Shown here piece by piece: positions 18,103-26,832 of a DNA stretch of 64,000 bases (position 1 is the stretch's first letter; every line of letters begins with the position of its first letter). Location of the stretch: NCBI RefSeq assembly GCF_902833645.1, contig NZ_CADFGE010000003.1, forward strand, positions 124,001 to 188,000, given 5' to 3'. A program made the translations under genes and the position numbers. The notes under the pieces were generated by a model. The model saw only the letters and a list, made by a program, of their open reading frames with translations, was not told the DNA's origin and ran no database searches. The DNA is from Paraburkholderia fungorum. GTDB taxonomy: Bacteria; Pseudomonadota; Gammaproteobacteria; Burkholderiales; Burkholderiaceae.

Positions 18103-18131
18103 GCGTGCTGCGAATCCGGTCTCAGGGTGCC

Positions 18132-18191
18132 GCGTTAGCGGTGGCGTTGGTGGTGGCGTCAGCGGTGGCGTTAGCGGTGGCGTTAGTGGGT
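18132..18191. repeat. five tandem copies of a 12 bp repeat
   Basis: Five head-to-tail copies of GCGTTAGCGGTG occur, the first and fourth identical and the others with 1-3 changes. They fill the space between the cytochrome b stop (18102) and the end of the convergent CHRD gene (18196). Expansion by replication slippage is the simplest origin. Confidence 0.85.
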
Positions 18192-18195
18192 CGCG

Positions 18196-18657
18196 TCAGT
18201 TGCTCTTCGGCGGCACGACCTGGCCACGGATTTCACCGCCCGGGTGGTTCTTGGTGTGAACGTTGATGTACATATCACCGGCTTCGAACATCTTGGCTTC
18301 ATCGGGGGACAGCGTGGCCTGGCCGCTGAGCGGGCTCGTCATCTCCATGGTGCCTTTCTGGGAAATCCAGACCTTCACGTCGGCGTTCTTACCGGCTGGG
18401 GCGGGTCCATGAAAATGCGCCATGGTGGCCTGACTCGACAATCCGCTAAAGCTGACGTTCCAGGTCACGACCCGCGTGCCGGGATCGTACGTGAGGTTCG
18501 CCTTACCGCTGCCAGGCGTCTGCACGGGAGGAACCTGCTGGGCGCCCGTCAACGGCACGTCGAATGAGACCGGCGCCGCTTGGGCCAGGCTCAGCGTGCC
18601 CGCCAGAGCCAGACCACCGAACACCATGAGAACGCGCTGCGAGATGGATCGTGACAT
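18196..18657 (-). CDS. CHRD-domain secreted protein
   Basis: The 153-residue precursor has a Sec signal peptide to about residue 27 (cleavage after AQA). A single CHRD domain follows: VPLTGAQQVPPVQTPGSGKA, MAHFHGPAPAGKNADVKVWI, DMYINVHTKNHPGGEIRGQV. The HFHGPA and NVHT...HPGGEIRGQ blocks are diagnostic. CHRD domains are found in chordin and many exported bacterial proteins; the function is unknown. AAGGAG 7 nt before the ATG fixes the start. Confidence 0.88.
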   Translation of the reverse strand: MSRSISQRVLMVFGGLALAGTLSLAQAAPVSFDVPLTGAQQVPPVQTPGSGKANLTYDPGTRVVTWNVSFSGLSSQATMAHFHGPAPAGKNADVKVWISQKGTMEMTSPLSGQATLSPDEAKMFEAGDMYINVHTKNHPGGEIRGQVVPPKSN

Positions 18658-18884
18658 TTGGTTTTCTCCTTTTTGGGGTTTGCCCTCGCTGGGCGGCAGC
18701 CATTATCGAAGCATGCGGACGACCTCGACGACGCCGCCGCCAGCCAAAGCTGTGACACAAGGATAGACGCAAGCCGCCGGTAACTCCAGGTGGAGCCCGA
18801 TATCCGGTTTGCCGCAGGAAAGGCGCGGTCGCCCCTCCTCCTGATTGCCGGATCAAACCAATCGCGCGCGCCACGGCCGCAAGC

Positions 18885-19586
18885 TCAAACGGACGCCGCC
18901 GTCGGTTCCGACATCGTCACATAGTTCTTTACGCTGGAACGCTCCTGCATCCGGACATACCAGGCTTGAAGCGCCTCACACTCCGCCGGCACCGCCAGCT
19001 TCACAAGCCCCGCGAAAATCAAACCACCTATCACCGTAATGTCGGCCATCGAGAAGGCCTCACCGGCAACGAACGGCTGCCTCGCCAGAACAGCATTGAA
19101 GTAATGCATACCCCTCAGGGCTTTGTCGCGCTGACGGAACCCCCACTCGGCGTTCTGATAAATCTCGACGTCCGGTCCAAGCCCCGGCGTGGCGTGGTGG
19201 AAATAAACACTGACGGCGTCGAGCAACTCCAGTTCAGCGCGCTTGCTCATCATATGAATCACGCCCTTCTCGCGTGGTGTTCTACCGGTCAGCGTGGGTG
19301 CGCCATCAAGCGCGTCAAGGTATTCGGTAATGGCCGTGCACTCGGCAATCAAGGTCCCGTCGTCGAGTTCGAGCACCGGCAGCGTACCTGAGTAATTCCT
19401 GGCGAGGAACTCCGCCTTCTTGTGCTCGCCCTTCCAAAGATTGACCGTCACAAATTGAACGCGCGACTGCAGGTTCTTCTCGGCCAAAGCGATGCGGACG
19501 CGAGCCGGATAAGGGCCGGTGGGCCAGTCGTAAATCTTCATCGCAGCCGGTTTGTTCAGGTCGAAATTCACGATATCAAAACTCAT
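18885..19586 (-). CDS. glutathione S-transferase family protein
   Basis: The 233-residue protein has a thioredoxin-fold N-terminal domain (MKIYDWPTGPYPARVRIALAEKNL, then GTLPVLELDDGTLIAECTAI with the cis-Pro and the glutathione gamma-Glu site). An all-helical C-terminal domain carries AGEAFSMADITVIGGL, the usual GST N-capping element. It is divergent from a TetR regulator and separated by an operator candidate, suggesting induction by an electrophile or aromatic compound. An AGAGG element precedes ATG 19586. Confidence 0.9.
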   Translation of the reverse strand: MSFDIVNFDLNKPAAMKIYDWPTGPYPARVRIALAEKNLQSRVQFVTVNLWKGEHKKAEFLARNYSGTLPVLELDDGTLIAECTAITEYLDALDGAPTLTGRTPREKGVIHMMSKRAELELLDAVSVYFHHATPGLGPDVEIYQNAEWGFRQRDKALRGMHYFNAVLARQPFVAGEAFSMADITVIGGLIFAGLVKLAVPAECEALQAWYVRMQERSSVKNYVTMSEPTAASV

Positions 19587-19652
19587 TGCTTGCCTCTTTA
19601 CAGTTTGCCTTCATAGGAACAGATGACGTCGGAACGTGTGCTGTTAGAGTCT

Positions 19653-19670
19653 ACCTGCCACTTGGTAGGT
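19653..19670. promoter_or_regulatory. operator candidate for the TetR regulator
   Basis: ACCTGCCACTTGGTAGGT is an 18 bp dyad with 14 of 18 symmetric positions. It lies between the divergent GST and TetR genes and overlaps the likely -35 (TTGGTA) of the TetR promoter, whose -10 is a perfect TATAAT at 19684-19689. TetR autoregulation and GST repression are inferred. Confidence 0.6.
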
Positions 19671-19683
19671 TAGCTTTAGAAGC

Positions 19684-19689
19684 TATAAT
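19684..19689 (+). promoter_or_regulatory. consensus -10 box of the TetR-family gene
   Basis: TATAAT is an exact sigma-70 -10, with TTGGTA 16 bp upstream as a weak -35 inside the dyad. Transcription would start near 19696, some 38 nt before the GTG start. Confidence 0.55.
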
Positions 19690-19733
19690 GCTCCCCGTCA
19701 ACAGTCATTTTTTCAATTACGAGGGCGGCAGCA

Positions 19734-20309
19734 GTGAGGAACGACGCAAGCTCAAACTCCAGGGAAAACATCCTGGCGGCCGCCAAAAAGGTCGCGCAGG
19801 CGCATGGTTACGGCGGTTTGAATTTTCGCGATCTCGCGGAAGAGGTCGGCATCCGGGCCGCGAGCATCTACCATCATTTCCCCAGCAAGGCCGAGCTCGG
19901 CGCCGCGGTAGCGAGACGTTATTGGGAAGACTCAGCGGCTGCTCTGGATGCACTATTGGCCCAATCTTCGGACCCGCTTCGCTGTCTGCGTCAGTACCCC
20001 GACACGTTTCGCACGGCGCTCGCGAACGACAACCGCATGTGCCTGTGCAGCTTCATGGCCGCCGAATATGACGATCTGCCTGAAGCGGTGCAAAAAGAGG
20101 TGCAGACTTTCACCGATGTGAATGTTGCGTGGCTGAGCAAGGTGCTGTCCGCAGCAGCCGTGGTCAATTCCAGGGAGTGCGAACGGCGGGCTCGCGCCAT
20201 CTTCGCCGCCATCGCCGGCGCTCAGCTCATTGCGAGAAGCCGCTCGGATATCTCGCTCTATGACGCATTAATTGACAGCTATCGCGTGGCGGGACTCCTG
20301 CCGGCATAG
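19734..20309 (+). CDS. TetR-family transcriptional regulator
   Basis: The 191-residue protein has an N-terminal TetR helix-turn-helix: NILAAAKKVAQAHGYGGLNF, then LAEEVGIRAASIYHHFPSKA (about residues 10-50). A divergent helical ligand domain contains a CLCSFMAAEYDDLP segment. The start is GTG with a GGCGG-type element upstream. It likely represses the divergent GST gene and itself from the dyad at 19653-19670. The inducing ligand is unknown. Confidence 0.88.
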   Translation: MRNDASSNSRENILAAAKKVAQAHGYGGLNFRDLAEEVGIRAASIYHHFPSKAELGAAVARRYWEDSAAALDALLAQSSDPLRCLRQYPDTFRTALANDNRMCLCSFMAAEYDDLPEAVQKEVQTFTDVNVAWLSKVLSAAAVVNSRECERRARAIFAAIAGAQLIARSRSDISLYDALIDSYRVAGLLPA

Positions 20310-20400
20310 CTGGTCCAATCTTCGGCCGCCTCTCGCTGGACAGGAGCGCGTCGCGTCAATTCTTACTTCAGGAGCGGTGCCTTTTCGCGTGAACGAAAAA

Positions 20401-20432
20401 TATACAGTTAACCTGTACAGATTAACTGTATA
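20401..20432. promoter_or_regulatory. 32 bp near-perfect palindrome, MarR operator candidate
   Basis: Arms TATACAGTTAA (20401-20411) and TTAACTGTATA (20422-20432) are perfect inverted repeats around CTGTACAG (20413-20420), itself a palindrome on the same axis. Only the pair 20412/20421 breaks the symmetry. It ends 17 bp before the MarR ATG and covers its promoter, so autoregulation by MarR is the natural reading. Confidence 0.75.
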
Positions 20433-20449
20433 CCTGCTATGGTTGCGGC

Positions 20450-20902
20450 ATGAACAAGCCATCATCGCCGCCCCAATCTATCGACCTGGCCGCTCTTGCT
20501 GGCGAACTACGCATTTCCGTGAGCAGATTGGTGCGCCGCGCGCGAGAGCATTCGCAGACCGGCGACTTTACGTCGGCCCAGACGTCGGTACTCTTCCATC
20601 TGGATCGTGATGGCCCCGCTACCGTTTCCGCTTTGGCGCGGGCGGAGGGCGTGAAACCACAGTCCATGCGGATCACGGTTGCCGGCCTCGAGACGTTGGG
20701 CGTTATCAAAGGCAAAGCCGACCCAGCCGACGGACGCCAAACACTTATCGACCTGACCCCCAGGTTCAGGCGAGCGCTCCAGGCGAATCGGGCAGCGAAA
20801 GAGGATTGGCTGCTCCGCGCGCTCCAGGCGCAACTGTCCGCGCAGGAACAGGCAACGCTCGCCGCCGCGGTGGGGCTGCTGCAACGGTTGGCCGACTTCT
20901 GA
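20450..20902 (+). CDS. MarR-family transcriptional regulator
   Basis: The 150-residue protein has the MarR winged helix. The recognition helix is in SALARAEGVKPQSMRITVAG, followed by GLETLGVIKGKADPADGRQT, the wing with its D-x-R motif. The 32 bp palindrome ends 17 bp upstream. A possible extended -10 (TGCTATGGT, 20435-20443) puts transcription start at or next to the ATG, and no Shine-Dalgarno is visible, so the mRNA may be leaderless. It is co-directional with the membrane protein that follows. Confidence 0.9.
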   Translation: MNKPSSPPQSIDLAALAGELRISVSRLVRRAREHSQTGDFTSAQTSVLFHLDRDGPATVSALARAEGVKPQSMRITVAGLETLGVIKGKADPADGRQTLIDLTPRFRRALQANRAAKEDWLLRALQAQLSAQEQATLAAAVGLLQRLADF

Positions 20903-20968
20903 ACCCGCTCGGGTACTTCATGAAAACCATCCCACACATCGATCTACACAGCATCAGGAGCATCTGAA

Positions 20969-21298
20969 ATGGATTGGCTGCATGTGGTCTGTTATTTTTT
21001 TGGCGGTGCCTTTCTGTCGAATGCGGTGCCACATTTCGTCAGTGGTGTGATGGGTGAACCCTTCCAGAGTCCGTTCGCGAAACCACCGGGAAAAGGACTG
21101 TCGTCATCGACGGTCAATGTGCTATGGGGTTTCTTCAATATCGTCGTCGGCTATCTTCTCGTTTGCCGCGTGGGCGATTTTGAGCTCAAGGTGACGAGCG
21201 ACGCGCTGCCGTTCGGCATGGGCATCCTGGCGATGGGGCTGCTCGGTGCCCGGCTGTTCGGCAAACTGCACGGCGGCAATAATCCCGAACGTACATGA
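20969..21298 (+). CDS. small hypothetical membrane protein
   Basis: The 109-residue protein has three probable membrane helices: residues 2-24, NVLWGFFNIVVGYLLVC, and FGMGILAMGLLGARLFG. AGGAG lies 9 nt before the ATG. It lies 66 bp behind the MarR gene and is probably its target in a two-gene operon. I do not recognise the family. A small transporter or stress membrane protein is possible. Confidence 0.7.
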   Translation: MDWLHVVCYFFGGAFLSNAVPHFVSGVMGEPFQSPFAKPPGKGLSSSTVNVLWGFFNIVVGYLLVCRVGDFELKVTSDALPFGMGILAMGLLGARLFGKLHGGNNPERT

Positions 21299-21355
21299 GC
21301 GCCTCGGCAACCGGTAACTTCTTTAGCGAGCCGGCGTCCGCCTTGAGTTACTCCT

Positions 21356-21381
21356 CCTTCCCGATGATTCCATCGGGAAGG
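21356..21381. terminator. bidirectional hairpin terminator
   Basis: CCTTCCCGATG and CATCGGGAAGG form a perfect 11 bp stem around a 4 nt loop, placed between two converging genes (stops at 21298 and 21392). A long U-run is missing on both sides, so termination strength is uncertain. Confidence 0.65.
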
Positions 21382-21391
21382 ACCAACACTG

Positions 21392-22030
21392 CTACCGGGC
21401 CTTGATCTCCGCGTAAGCCAGCATGGCATCACCCACCACGTTTTCTCCCTGCTCGTTGAGTGCCGCACCGGCTCCCCGGATATCCCGCACGTCCTTGTTC
21501 TGACCCAGCTTTATCTTCCCGACGAGGCGCGTGATCTCGATCTCCACGCCGACGATCGCCTTCAGCATCGCGTCGATGTAGTCGGCGGGGCTACCCGTCA
21601 TCTTCCATGGCTTGGGCTGAGACGCCTCATGAGTGCGTGTCAGCCGGCCGACCACCCCACGAACGTATCGCTCGTCGTCGTGGATGCTAATGCGGCCGTA
21701 GGCATGTACCACGCGGTAATTCCATGTAGGCACCTGCTTGTGAAACTCGTGCTTGCTCGGATACCACGACGGCGAGATATAGGCGTCCCCGGCGCGAAAC
21801 ACAACCAGCACTTCGTCGCCATCGGCCACGTCCTGCCAGACAGGATTGGCACGGGCGACATGGGCATGCAGAACGCCGCACGTGCCCTCTGCGGCTTTCA
21901 GTTCAAAGGGAATGTGATTGGCGTCCATTCCGCTCCTGCCATGCGTGAACAGAATGCCAAAAGGATTCTCCTTGATCAGGGTATGCAGGACTTCAGTGCG
22001 AGGTTCGTCGAAATGGGCGGGTATGTACAT
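21392..22030 (-). CDS. PaiB-family FMN-binding protein
   Basis: The 212-residue protein begins MYIPAHF as PaiB proteins do. It contains GILFTHGRSGMDANHIPF, GVLHAHVARANPVWQ, AYISPSWYPSKHEFHKQVPTWNY and VEIEITRLVGKIKLGQNK, all family landmarks. The split-barrel fold binds flavin or haem. Bacillus PaiB was described as a negative regulator of sporulation and proteases. It is divergent from a MocR regulator, a common pairing that suggests MocR control. ATG 22030 is preferred over 22051 by homology. Confidence 0.88.
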   Translation of the reverse strand: MYIPAHFDEPRTEVLHTLIKENPFGILFTHGRSGMDANHIPFELKAAEGTCGVLHAHVARANPVWQDVADGDEVLVVFRAGDAYISPSWYPSKHEFHKQVPTWNYRVVHAYGRISIHDDERYVRGVVGRLTRTHEASQPKPWKMTGSPADYIDAMLKAIVGVEIEITRLVGKIKLGQNKDVRDIRGAGAALNEQGENVVGDAMLAYAEIKAR

Positions 22031-22068
22031 GTCAGATCCGTTAAAGGCCATGACAAAATTTTCGCGCT

Positions 22069-22117
22069 AAACTGGTTCGTTTCGTAGAGCCAGTTTCGGC
22101 AAATATCACTGAACCAG
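22069..22117. promoter_or_regulatory. nested inverted repeats in the PaiB-MocR intergenic region
   Basis: AAACTGGTTC (22069-22078), CCAGTTTC (22090-22097) and TGAACCAG (22110-22117) share a CTGGTTC/GAACCAG core in alternating orientation. MocR proteins typically bind repeated half-sites next to their own promoters, so these are likely MocR sites. Confidence 0.55.
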
Positions 22118-22123
22118 AATGCA

Positions 22124-23662
22124 ATGACCAGGCAACCCAGAACGGTCGAACTTCCGTCGATCGGCACGCTGGATCGAACGGCCGGCCAGCTAGGGCGTCA
22201 ACTCGCCCAACTGCTGCGCGACGCGATACGTCGCGGCGATCTGCAAGCAGGCGAAATGCTGCCGTCCACGCGCATACTCGCCGCGTCCTTGCAGGTCGCA
22301 CGCGGCACCGTTATCGAAGCATTCGATCAGTTGATCGCGGAAGGTTTCCTGACGGCAAGCCCGAGAGCAGGCACAAGCGTGGCGCACTCGTTGACGCCGC
22401 CTGCCGACGTCCAGGCGCGCCCGTCCCCGGTCGAGCCCGCTTCGCTTCCGGAACGTGCCCACCTGCTCGCGCAGGTTGCGCGTCAATTTTCAGCCGTACC
22501 GGCTGCCCCCTTCGCCGTGTCGGTGCCGGTTGGCCGTGCCCTGCCGGACGATATCTGGCGGCGGCTCGGCAACCGTGTGCGCGCCCGGGGTCCCGGCGCA
22601 CCCGCGGGTTATGGCGATCCGCAGGGCGCACGCGCGCTGCGTGAAGCCATCGCCGACTACGTCAGACGGTCCCGCTCGGTCCGCTGCGAAGCCGGCCAGG
22701 TCATCATCACGAGCGGTACGCAGCAAGGTCTTTATCTGTCCTGCCAGGTGCTGCTCGACGCCGACGACTCAGCGTGGGTGGAAGACCCGGCGTACCGGGG
22801 CATCACGGCCATCCTCGAAAGCACCGGCCGTCCCGGGCGCATGATCCGGGTACCCGTCGACGCGGAAGGGCTCGACGTCGACGCCGGCATTGAACTCGGT
22901 GCGCCCGCCCGCGCTGCATTCGTCACGTCGTCGCATCAATACCCGTTAGGCATGCCGATGAGCATGGCAAGACGCAACGCGCTACTGACATGGGCTCGCA
23001 CACACAATGCCTGGATCGTCGAGGACGACTACGACAGCGAACTGCGTTATGCCGGCCATCCGTTTCCGTCGCTGCAGGGACTCGATCCGAGCCGCGTGAT
23101 CTATCTCGGCACCTTCAGCAAGATTCTGTTTCCATCGTTGCGTCTGGGTTATGCCGTGGTTCCCGACTACCTTGTCGATGCCTTCTGCGGCGCGCGCGTG
23201 CTGATGGACCGCAATCCGCCGAACGCCGATCAGCACGTACTGGCGGCCTTCATTGCGGAAGGCCATCTGGACCGTCATATCCGACGAATTCGCAGTGTGT
23301 ATGCCGAGCGCCGCGTGCAAATCATCGAGACCGTCGAGCGGCTGCTGCCGAAGGAACTCGCCTGGTTGCAGCCCAGCGATCAAGGCATGCACATGGTGCT
23401 CTGGCTGCGCGAGGGCGTCGACGACACCGCTGTGGCGTCGTTAGCGGCGCAAAGCGGCGTTGCCGTACGGGCAGTGTCTCCCATGTATTCGGCTGGCAAC
23501 GCCCGGCCGGGTTTGATACTGGGCCTCGGCGCGTTCACCGACAGCGAGATTGAAATAGCCGCTCGACATCTCGCCAGGTGTGTTGACGCGGCGGCGACAG
23601 GCGTCACGCGCAATGCAGCGAAACGGCCGAAGAAAAAAGCGACGCAAGATCGTTCTCACTAG
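22124..23662 (+). CDS. MocR-family PLP-dependent regulator (GntR HTH + aminotransferase fold)
   Basis: The 512-residue fusion has a GntR winged helix (about 15-85: LAQLLRDAIRRGDLQAGEML, PSTRILAASLQVARGTVIEA). A class I aminotransferase domain follows, with EDPAYRG, SHQYPLG, VEDDYDSELRY and the PLP lysine in GTFSKILFPSLRLGY (about Lys333). MocR proteins control vitamin B6, GABA or amino acid genes and often a divergent partner. The partner here is PaiB. The C-terminus ends in a Lys/Arg-rich tail. Confidence 0.9.
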   Translation: MTRQPRTVELPSIGTLDRTAGQLGRQLAQLLRDAIRRGDLQAGEMLPSTRILAASLQVARGTVIEAFDQLIAEGFLTASPRAGTSVAHSLTPPADVQARPSPVEPASLPERAHLLAQVARQFSAVPAAPFAVSVPVGRALPDDIWRRLGNRVRARGPGAPAGYGDPQGARALREAIADYVRRSRSVRCEAGQVIITSGTQQGLYLSCQVLLDADDSAWVEDPAYRGITAILESTGRPGRMIRVPVDAEGLDVDAGIELGAPARAAFVTSSHQYPLGMPMSMARRNALLTWARTHNAWIVEDDYDSELRYAGHPFPSLQGLDPSRVIYLGTFSKILFPSLRLGYAVVPDYLVDAFCGARVLMDRNPPNADQHVLAAFIAEGHLDRHIRRIRSVYAERRVQIIETVERLLPKELAWLQPSDQGMHMVLWLREGVDDTAVASLAAQSGVAVRAVSPMYSAGNARPGLILGLGAFTDSEIEIAARHLARCVDAAATGVTRNAAKRPKKKATQDRSH

Positions 23663-23871
23663 CAACCCGGTCCGCAAGATGTCCCGTGGCGCCCGCGCAC
23701 GCTATCCCACCGGACTACAATTGTTTATATGGCCTCCATCATGCATTGACCGCGCGCGGCAGCGTCGGCCAATGCATCGACAAAGCGGTCAGCCGGATTC
23801 ACGACGGATCGGCAATTCAAACAGACCTGATCGCCGCCGGCCACGAGTGGTGCCCTGACAAAGGAGGGGCA

Positions 23872-26628
23872 ATGGATTCGCAACCCCGCTCCCGCGTGGT
23901 CGTCAGACGCGCCGCCATCACGCTGACGGTCTTCGTGGCCGGATTGATCGTTGCCGGTCGCATCACCCGTGTCGTAGTCGACTGGTTGTGGTTTGCTTCA
24001 ATCGGCTATGCCGACGTTTTCTGGACGGTTTTCTCCGCCAAGCTACTTCTGTTTGGCGCGGTGTTCGCAGCGTCGGCCGGCATCATAGCCGCGTCGGGCT
24101 TCGTCGCGCATCGTTACGCGCGACGCCCAGGCAGTTGGCAAGTGGAAGCGGCCCGTCTGTCAGGTCCGCCGGAGTTCATCAGCGAACTCGCGGACCAGCT
24201 CGCACCGCGGATTCGCTGGCGCGCCAGCATTGCCGGTAGCGCGATTGTCCTGGGGATGATCGTCGCGGCCAGCAACATCTCCAACTGGGATCTGGTGCTG
24301 CGCTTCCTGCATCAGGTGCCCTATGGCGAGCGCGATCCTGTCTTTGGACGGGACATCGGCTTCTATCTGTTCTCACTGCCCGCCTATCTGGTACTCAAGA
24401 ACTGGTTGCTGCAACTGGTCTTCCTGAGTGCGATCGTTGCGGGCCTGGTCTATGGGCTGCGCGGCGACATCACGTTCGAGCGGCCGCCGCGCGGACTCTC
24501 TGCCCCGGCCACCATTCATGCTTCAGCGCTGCTCGGCGCGTTCTTCGTCGTGAAAGCGTGGTCCTGCACACTCGAGCGTTTCTTGCTGCTGTACGGCGAT
24601 AACGGCGTCGTGGTCGGTGCAAGCTATACCGACGTCCACGTCGTGCTTCCGGTCTTGTGGGTACTCACCGGCTTCGCCCTCGTTGCCGCCGTCGCTTCGT
24701 GGGTCAACATGCGCCGGCGGGACTATCGCATTCCCGCCGCCTCGGTAGTACTGGTATTCGGCACCTCGTTCGTGTTCGCCGTGGTCTACCCGGCGCTGTT
24801 CGAGCGCTTCTATGTCAAGCCGAGCGAGCTGCAGCTGGAAATGCCCTACATCAAGCACAATATCGCGCTAACGCGAATGGCTTACGGCCTCTCGCAGATC
24901 GAAGTAAAGCCATTTCCGGCCGGGCAGGAACTGAATCTCACCTCGCTCGAAGCCAACCGCGCGACCATCGACAACATCCGCCTATGGGATGTGCAGCCGC
25001 TGATGGATACCTACGCGCAATTGCAGGAGATCCGGACTTACTACAAATTCCTCTCCGTCGATATCGACCGCTACCGGCTCGACTCCGGCTACCGGCAGGT
25101 GATGCTGTCGGCCCGCGAACTGGCGCCGTCGATGCTTTCTGCCAATGCCCAGACGTGGGTGAACCTGCACCTCCTGTTCACTCACGGCACCGGTGTCGTG
25201 ATGTCGCCAGTCACCGAAAAATCGCCGGAAGGTCTGCCCTCTTTCTATCTGCAGGATATTCCGCCGGTCGCTCACGGCGGACCGGTGATTCGCGAGCCGC
25301 GGCTGTATTTTGGCGAAGGGGGTGAAGGCTATGTCATCGTGAAAGGCAGTGTTCCCGAATTCGACTACCCGAAGGGCAAAGATAATGTCTACACCACGTA
25401 CAGTGGGCGCGATGGGATTGCGATCGGCCGCATCGCGCGCCGCAGTCTGTTCGCGTGGCACTTCGGAGATCTGAACATTCTGCTGACCGGCTACATCACG
25501 CATGCCAGCCGCATCCTGCTGCACCGTAACATTCAGGAGCGGGTGGGTACGATTGCTCCGTTCCTGCGCCTCGACCACGATCCCTATCTCGTCACAAGCA
25601 ACGGGCGTCTCTTCTGGATGCAGGACGCCTATACGACGAGCAACTGGTTCCCCTACGCTCAGGCGGATTTCGACAACGGCGCCAATACCATCCGTAACGC
25701 GGTCAAGGTGGTAATCGACGCGTACAACGGCACGGTCGATTTCTATGTCAGCGATCCGGCCGATTCGATCCTGCGGACTTATCAGCGCATCTTCCCGGGT
25801 CTGTTCAAGCCTCTCGCGGCGATGCCGCAAGACCTGCAGCAACATATCCGCTACCCCGAAGATCTGTTCCAGGTTCAGGCGCAGCTATATCGGGCTTACC
25901 ACATGGATGCGCCGGAGGTTTTCTACAACCGCGAGGACCTCTGGCAGTTCCCCCGGGAACTGGTCGGCATTGACGGGGGAAATAGTCCCGGCACACCGAT
26001 GACGCCCTACTACATGATCATGCGCTTGCCTCACGAATCGCGCGAGGAGTTCGTCCTGATGCTGCCGATGGTGCCCAGCCAGCGCGACAACATGATCGCA
26101 TGGCTCGCCGCGCGTTGCGATCCGCCCAACTACGGCAAGCTCGTCGTCTACTCGTTTCCGAAGGACAAGCTCGTCTACGGGCCATTCCAGATCGAGGCGC
26201 GCATTCAGCAAAACACCGAGATTTCCCAGCAGATATCGCTGTGGAACCAGATGGGTTCGCGCGTCATTCGCGGCCATCTGCTCGTCGTGCCGATTGAGAA
26301 CTCACTCCTCTACGTCTCGCCGCTCTATCTGCGCGCGGAGTCGGGTCAGTTACCCGAGTTGAAGCGCGTGATCGCCGCGTATGGGGACCGGGTGGTGATG
26401 AAAGAGACCTTGGGTGAAGCGCTGGCGGCGCTCTTCGAAGAAAGCGCCCCGCTTGCATCGCCGCCTCAGGGCACGGCGGACGCGCGTGCCCGCGAAGCGC
26501 TTGCACACTATGACCGCGCCATCGCACGATTGAAGGCGGGTGACTGGAGCGGTTTCGGCGCGGAACTGGATGCGTTGCGGCCCCTGCTCGAGGCGCTGGG
26601 AGGCGGCCGTGCGGACGGGCAACAATGA
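23872..26628 (+). CDS. UPF0182 family large membrane protein
   Basis: The 918-residue protein has about seven N-terminal helices (to about residue 310), starting RAAITLTVFVAGLIVAGRIT. The large extracytoplasmic domain carries UPF0182 features such as IKHNIALTRMAYGL, NIRLWDVQPLMDTY, YYKFLSVDIDRY and EDLFQVQAQLYRAYHM. The function of the family is not established. AAGGAGG 6 nt upstream fixes ATG 23872; longer in-frame starts lack this. The C-terminal 40 residues resemble the usual ARxALxHYDRAIARLKAGDW ending. It appears monocistronic. Confidence 0.92.
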   Translation: MDSQPRSRVVVRRAAITLTVFVAGLIVAGRITRVVVDWLWFASIGYADVFWTVFSAKLLLFGAVFAASAGIIAASGFVAHRYARRPGSWQVEAARLSGPPEFISELADQLAPRIRWRASIAGSAIVLGMIVAASNISNWDLVLRFLHQVPYGERDPVFGRDIGFYLFSLPAYLVLKNWLLQLVFLSAIVAGLVYGLRGDITFERPPRGLSAPATIHASALLGAFFVVKAWSCTLERFLLLYGDNGVVVGASYTDVHVVLPVLWVLTGFALVAAVASWVNMRRRDYRIPAASVVLVFGTSFVFAVVYPALFERFYVKPSELQLEMPYIKHNIALTRMAYGLSQIEVKPFPAGQELNLTSLEANRATIDNIRLWDVQPLMDTYAQLQEIRTYYKFLSVDIDRYRLDSGYRQVMLSARELAPSMLSANAQTWVNLHLLFTHGTGVVMSPVTEKSPEGLPSFYLQDIPPVAHGGPVIREPRLYFGEGGEGYVIVKGSVPEFDYPKGKDNVYTTYSGRDGIAIGRIARRSLFAWHFGDLNILLTGYITHASRILLHRNIQERVGTIAPFLRLDHDPYLVTSNGRLFWMQDAYTTSNWFPYAQADFDNGANTIRNAVKVVIDAYNGTVDFYVSDPADSILRTYQRIFPGLFKPLAAMPQDLQQHIRYPEDLFQVQAQLYRAYHMDAPEVFYNREDLWQFPRELVGIDGGNSPGTPMTPYYMIMRLPHESREEFVLMLPMVPSQRDNMIAWLAARCDPPNYGKLVVYSFPKDKLVYGPFQIEARIQQNTEISQQISLWNQMGSRVIRGHLLVVPIENSLLYVSPLYLRAESGQLPELKRVIAAYGDRVVMKETLGEALAALFEESAPLASPPQGTADARAREALAHYDRAIARLKAGDWSGFGAELDALRPLLEALGGGRADGQQ

Positions 26629-26740
26629 TTTGCCGCGGCGTCGCGCCGCCTGGTATCCGTGCCCCTGCACGACAGCCTGAAGCAACGTCCGAGCCGAGGG
26701 ATTCGCACGTCAAGCTTGGAGAACCCGGTTGAGCCTGTCG

Positions 26741-26763
26741 TAAATGTTATGTTATAACATGTC
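26741..26763. promoter_or_regulatory. Zur box upstream of the CobW GTPase gene
   Basis: The 23 bp site contains the exact palindrome ATGTTATAACAT (26749-26760) within a longer match to the proteobacterial Zur consensus (GAAATGTTATA-N-TATAACATTTC). It lies 70 bp before the start codon, so repression by zinc-loaded Zur is expected. Confidence 0.8.
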
Positions 26764-26832
26764 GGATTAACCGGGTCGCGTTGTCGCGTTGACATACGCG
26801 CCTTGCCTTTCATCATTTCAAGGCCTCTCCCC

